This document shows positions 61,314 through 64,000 of a stretch of 64,000 nt of DNA, one piece after another. Numbering within the stretch: position 1 is the stretch's first letter; each line of letters starts with the position of its first letter. The notes below the pieces were generated by a model. It did not search any database. It worked only from the letters and a program-made list of their open reading frames with translations, and was not told the origin of the DNA. The translations under genes and the position numbers were made by a program. Source of the stretch: Methanoplanus limicola DSM 2279 (GTDB taxonomy: Archaea > Halobacteriota > Methanomicrobia > Methanomicrobiales > Methanomicrobiaceae); the NCBI RefSeq assembly GCF_000243255.1, contig NZ_CM001436.1, positions 3,136,947 to 3,200,946 of the forward strand, in the 5' to 3' direction.

Positions 61314-62984
61314 TCAGACAGCCTCAATATTATGATACCTGAATACTATTTTCCAGTCATTAATTTCCCTGAATGTCATTTCATTCATCTCCTTTAAAAG
61401 GAGGCATAGATCACTCATATTTGTAATGTGCATCATCTCTGTTTTTATTGCAGTAAGGTGTCTCAGAAGATGAAAGTACCTTTCGGAATTTCTATGATAT
61501 TCTCTCTGTACTCTGATTGCAGATAGTGCACCACCAAATGCAGGGAGTGTAATCGTCAGAAAAGCCATAATCAACGGAATTTCAGCATCCATAAATCTCT
61601 CCCAGTGACCGATGCCAAGTGCATGGGCAATGGCAAGAATCATTGTTACTGCAAATATAACCTCCCCACATATGGCAAGGGTGTGATATTTAAATCTGGC
61701 CATTCCCGCTTCACGTTCATAAAATACGATTCTGTTCTGTATCCATGCTGAGATGAAAAAATTTTTAACCGCCTCAAAATGCACTTCCCTGTTGCAGTAA
61801 CTCACTTTTCCGGATGAGATTATTGCCTCAAATGTCATAACCATCCAGTCATTAGGCACCCTTACAGGACTCATGGAAGGAAGATCTTCAGGTTTATCAC
61901 ACACTGTGCATACAAATCTCAGAAAGAAAGCACTTCTTATTCTTTCTGCCAGAAAATTGTAATCAATCCATTTGATATGATAATTTCCGGTTCTTGAGCA
62001 GACCATCAGAAGTATAATTAATGCAATTTCACCAACTTCAACCCATACAAACTCAGGGTTCTCAGGGAAGAACAGTGTCTGCATAGTAATTGTAAAAACT
62101 GCAAAGGCTGAAAGAAGATATATCATAACACCGACAAGGGCATACTTAAATCTGTACTGTTTTCCAAGAATCCTTGCCTTGAGATAATGCGGAAGCAGAT
62201 AATCATAGGATGGTTTTATCATCTCTTCATCGATTCCGGCCTTTACAAATTCGCTCCGGAGTTTTCTTATGTAAATATTCCTTCTTTGCTTAAAGATATT
62301 CAGACTGATCTTTTCATTATTATACCCATCCAGATATAAATATGAATCAAAAATCCGGTCATCATGTGGAATATCACTTATTTTCCCGTCAGCAGGATTA
62401 ATAGATACTACAGTTCTTCCATAACGCTTTGCAAGAAGATATATGCTGCCCGGCTTAATATCAGAACTTTCAGTATCGGATTCACCAATAATTATCATAA
62501 GAGTAGCATTTTCAACAATTGCGGTTGATATAGGATCATAACCCAGTGCACGCCTGTCCGCAGGAATTTCCATAATACTGCATGAAATCCCGGAAACTGA
62601 AAATTCTACCATCTCCTCATAAAATCCTGAATGAATGAAAAACTGAGTTTCAAGCCTTATATTCTCTGTGCAGCTCAATTTATCAACGACCATTCTGAGC
62701 ATTTCTTCATTCTTACCGTGGCATCCGGGAAGAAGAAATTTAAAGATATGGGGAGTTTGGGATAATACTCTATTAACTCTATTTAAGGTTTCAATTACTG
62801 ATTCGACTACCAGATCGACATTAAGTTCACCACAATTAACAAGAAGACCAAGGTTTACAGTTATCGGAAGAGGTGCCGGCAGCAATATATTCGAATCTTC
62901 GGTCCCGTAATCGTTACAATTTCGATTGAAACTCCGGGACCTCACGGAAGAGAAAATATGATTAAGAAATTCCTGTTTTGACAT
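61314..62984 (-). CDS. SLOG-like domain fused to a membrane domain (possible nucleotide-sensing effector)
   Basis: 556 residues. Residues about 35-240 resemble a SLOG/LOG Rossmann-like domain (NLGLLVNCGELNVDLVVES, FLLPGCHGKNEEML, MEIPADRRALGYDPIST, TLMIIIGESDTES, GRTVVSINPADG). Two membrane pairs follow (about 285-340 and 450-500) around a conserved DYNFLAERIRSAFFLRF segment, the pattern of SLATT/DUF4231-type proteins of nucleotide-sensing conflict systems. The last part is helical (HLTAIKTEMMHITNMSD). GGTGAT precedes the ATG. A role in defence is inference; no nucleotidyltransferase is beside it. Confidence 0.75.
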   Translation of the reverse strand: MSKQEFLNHIFSSVRSRSFNRNCNDYGTEDSNILLPAPLPITVNLGLLVNCGELNVDLVVESVIETLNRVNRVLSQTPHIFKFLLPGCHGKNEEMLRMVVDKLSCTENIRLETQFFIHSGFYEEMVEFSVSGISCSIMEIPADRRALGYDPISTAIVENATLMIIIGESDTESSDIKPGSIYLLAKRYGRTVVSINPADGKISDIPHDDRIFDSYLYLDGYNNEKISLNIFKQRRNIYIRKLRSEFVKAGIDEEMIKPSYDYLLPHYLKARILGKQYRFKYALVGVMIYLLSAFAVFTITMQTLFFPENPEFVWVEVGEIALIILLMVCSRTGNYHIKWIDYNFLAERIRSAFFLRFVCTVCDKPEDLPSMSPVRVPNDWMVMTFEAIISSGKVSYCNREVHFEAVKNFFISAWIQNRIVFYEREAGMARFKYHTLAICGEVIFAVTMILAIAHALGIGHWERFMDAEIPLIMAFLTITLPAFGGALSAIRVQREYHRNSERYFHLLRHLTAIKTEMMHITNMSDLCLLLKEMNEMTFREINDWKIVFRYHNIEAV

Positions 62985-63463
62985 TACTTATCACCCATAT
63001 TTATAAGAATAAGTCAGCTATTGCTGTAGCAGGGGATAATACAGATCTCCAGGAGTTTTTACCGGACAGATGAGAGCTGACTGACAGATGCATCAGAGCC
63101 TCTGAGAAGGTAAACCATCTAAAGATAAATAACCTGAATATATCCATTCAGTAACTGGAATGAATAACTGGTTGATCAAATCCTATCCGGATATAATCAA
63201 TGAATTTCCGGATAAGAGGTTATGAAACATGAGAACAGTATGCTTAAAGAGAATGTGTCTGAATCAAAATTTAGCAGGTCCGGGCACATAAGCAATTTTG
63301 CCGATTAGGAAATGAAGAGCACAGCTTCCTGATTACAGAATTATAAATTAATATAAACCGATAAAAACGGCATTATAAGCGGAATTTAGAATTGCATAAA
63401 TGTAATCATAAACAAGTCAGCAGAAAGAATAACTTTTCAGAATAGACACAATCACTCACTTGA
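62985..63463. other. Region between SLOG-like gene and 5S rRNA
   Basis: 479 bp without a gene. The SLOG-like gene promoter (TTATAAATA near 63006-62998 on the minus strand) and T-rich stretches after the 5S gene (63400-63450, T-runs on the minus strand) that may end rRNA transcription. Nothing else recognised. Confidence 0.5.
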
Positions 63464-63590
63464 GCAATTGCAGCGTTTGGTGGTTCCCGGGAACTCTCGT
63501 ATCTCAGTACAGCACCAAAACGTGGGCGGGCTTAACTGCCGGGTTCGAGATGAGTCCGGGTGTTGCCCCGCCGCTATGGCCGCAATCGCA
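63464..63590 (-). rRNA. rrf: 5S ribosomal RNA
   Basis: The minus strand has GGCCATAGCGGCGGGGCAAC, CCCGGACTCATCTCGAACCC, AGTTAAGCCCGCCCACG and GTACTGAGATACGAG in 5S order. The ends pair: GCGATTGCGG (5' end) with CTGCAATTGC (3' end), helix I of ten base pairs, giving about 126 nt. Lies after 23S in the rRNA operon. Confidence 0.92.
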
Positions 63591-63599
63591 GACCGGACA

Positions 63600-63616
63600 C
63601 TGGGTCACGAACCCAG
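63600..63616 (-). other. Hairpin in the 23S-5S spacer
   Basis: CTGGGT and ACCCAG around a 5-base loop at 63600-63616, inside a larger GCAGA/TCTGC pairing up to the 5S start. Probably an rRNA processing structure; it has no complete tRNA cloverleaf. Confidence 0.45.
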
Positions 63617-63699
63617 ATGTAATCTGCAATTATCCGGCATATTGGCATTCACACAACGATTTCGTCTGGATTTTAACGGTTAAAGTGTTTTCCGTTGCC

Positions 63700-64000
63700 G
63701 AATTATCGGACTTTAGTGCCTGTGGACTGAACACGTCGTTGCCTTCGTGCGTACATCCCAGGTCTATCAAACGGGTCTTCTACCCGCGTCCTGTGACGGA
63801 GTCTCTTTTCAGGTCAGGTTTCAAGCTTAGATGCTTTCAGCTTTTACCCCTTATCGCGTAGCCACCCGGCATTGCCCTGTCGGACAACCGGTCTACCAGT
63901 GGCGACGACGGAAAAGTTCCTCTCGTACTATTTCCATCTTACCTTCAGACTCCCGACACCCCATATAGATAGTAACCGACCTGTCTCACGACGGTCTAAA
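63700..64000 (-). rRNA. rrl: 23S ribosomal RNA, 3' end (continues beyond the window)
   Basis: The minus strand contains the sarcin-ricin loop AGTACGAGAGGAAC (around 63915-63928) and the terminal domain VI sequence (GTAGAAGACCCGTTTGATAG, GCACGAAGGCAACGACG). The gene continues past 64000. The mature 3' end is set near 63700 by analogy and is approximate. Confidence 0.9.

Noticed and set aside
63600..63616. T-arm-like hairpin suggesting a tRNA between 23S and 5S
   Set aside because: No acceptor, D or anticodon arms fit around it.
63460..63861. Plus-strand ORFs over the rRNA genes
   Set aside because: They lie in 5S and 23S rRNA and are spurious.

Overview
The window is archaeal chromosome, most likely from a methanogen of the order Methanomicrobiales (a Methanoplanus/Methanolacinia-type organism). 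This is inferred from RIO2 kinase, a TrmB-type regulator, archaeal cupin glucose-6-phosphate isomerase, a thiol:fumarate reductase pair (TfrAB, which uses coenzymes M and B), bacterial-type RuvABC, many HTH-PAS/GAF sensor proteins, A/T-rich TATA boxes, and Shine-Dalgarno sites of the GGAGG/GGTGA type. The right edge carries 5S and the 3' part of 23S rRNA on the minus strand. I cannot fix the species from sequence alone.

Layout. 0-10 kb: start of an AddB-like gene cut by the edge; a minus-strand operon rio2 - RuvC-like DUF460 protein - thiL; a divergent plus-strand operon of a tRNA-thiolation PP-loop enzyme, a K+ channel with two RCK domains and nadE; then a minus-strand pair (exported CARDB-like protein, pgiA) facing a TrmB-family regulator across an inverted-repeat operator candidate. 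10-22 kb: an unknown protein, a flavin disulfide oxidoreductase, histidine kinase and PAS/GAF sensors, an 840-bp non-coding stretch with five hairpins, a 1075-residue TPR protein and a receiver-PAS/RecA-like pair. 22-28 kb: ADP-ribosylglycohydrolase, the arginine operon argC-(CBS protein)-argJ-argB, a PAS protein, chorismate mutase and a site-2-type protease. 28-39 kb: redox and oxidative-stress genes (three iron-sulfur-flavoprotein relatives, peroxiredoxin, a carboxymuconolactone-decarboxylase-like protein, a 42-residue desulforedoxin, a rubredoxin-like zinc ribbon, rubrerythrin, a glutaredoxin-thioredoxin reductase fusion), with RadC and acetyl-CoA synthetase among them.

38.9-45.2 kb is the most striking part: a Cache-HAMP sensor with no output domain and a 76-residue partner, a 937-bp non-coding stretch with a long hairpin, then a minus-strand phospho-signalling cluster. 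That cluster is an extracytoplasmic beta-helix receptor Ser/Thr kinase, an HTH-FHA transcription regulator and a PP2C phosphatase. The last two genes carry a duplicated 65-bp promoter cassette about 88% identical, so kinase, phosphopeptide reader and phosphatase look like one regulated system.

45-64 kb: small zinc-ribbon and lipoprotein genes, an MBL-fold enzyme, an AlbA_2/ATPase-domain regulator holding a perfect 21-bp in-frame tandem repeat, ruvCAB, tfrAB, a divergent histidine kinase/response-regulator pair, a HEAT-repeat protein, a decayed ABC-2 permease fragment next to a YwbE gene, a SLOG-like two-module membrane protein (possible defence effector), and the end of an rRNA operon.
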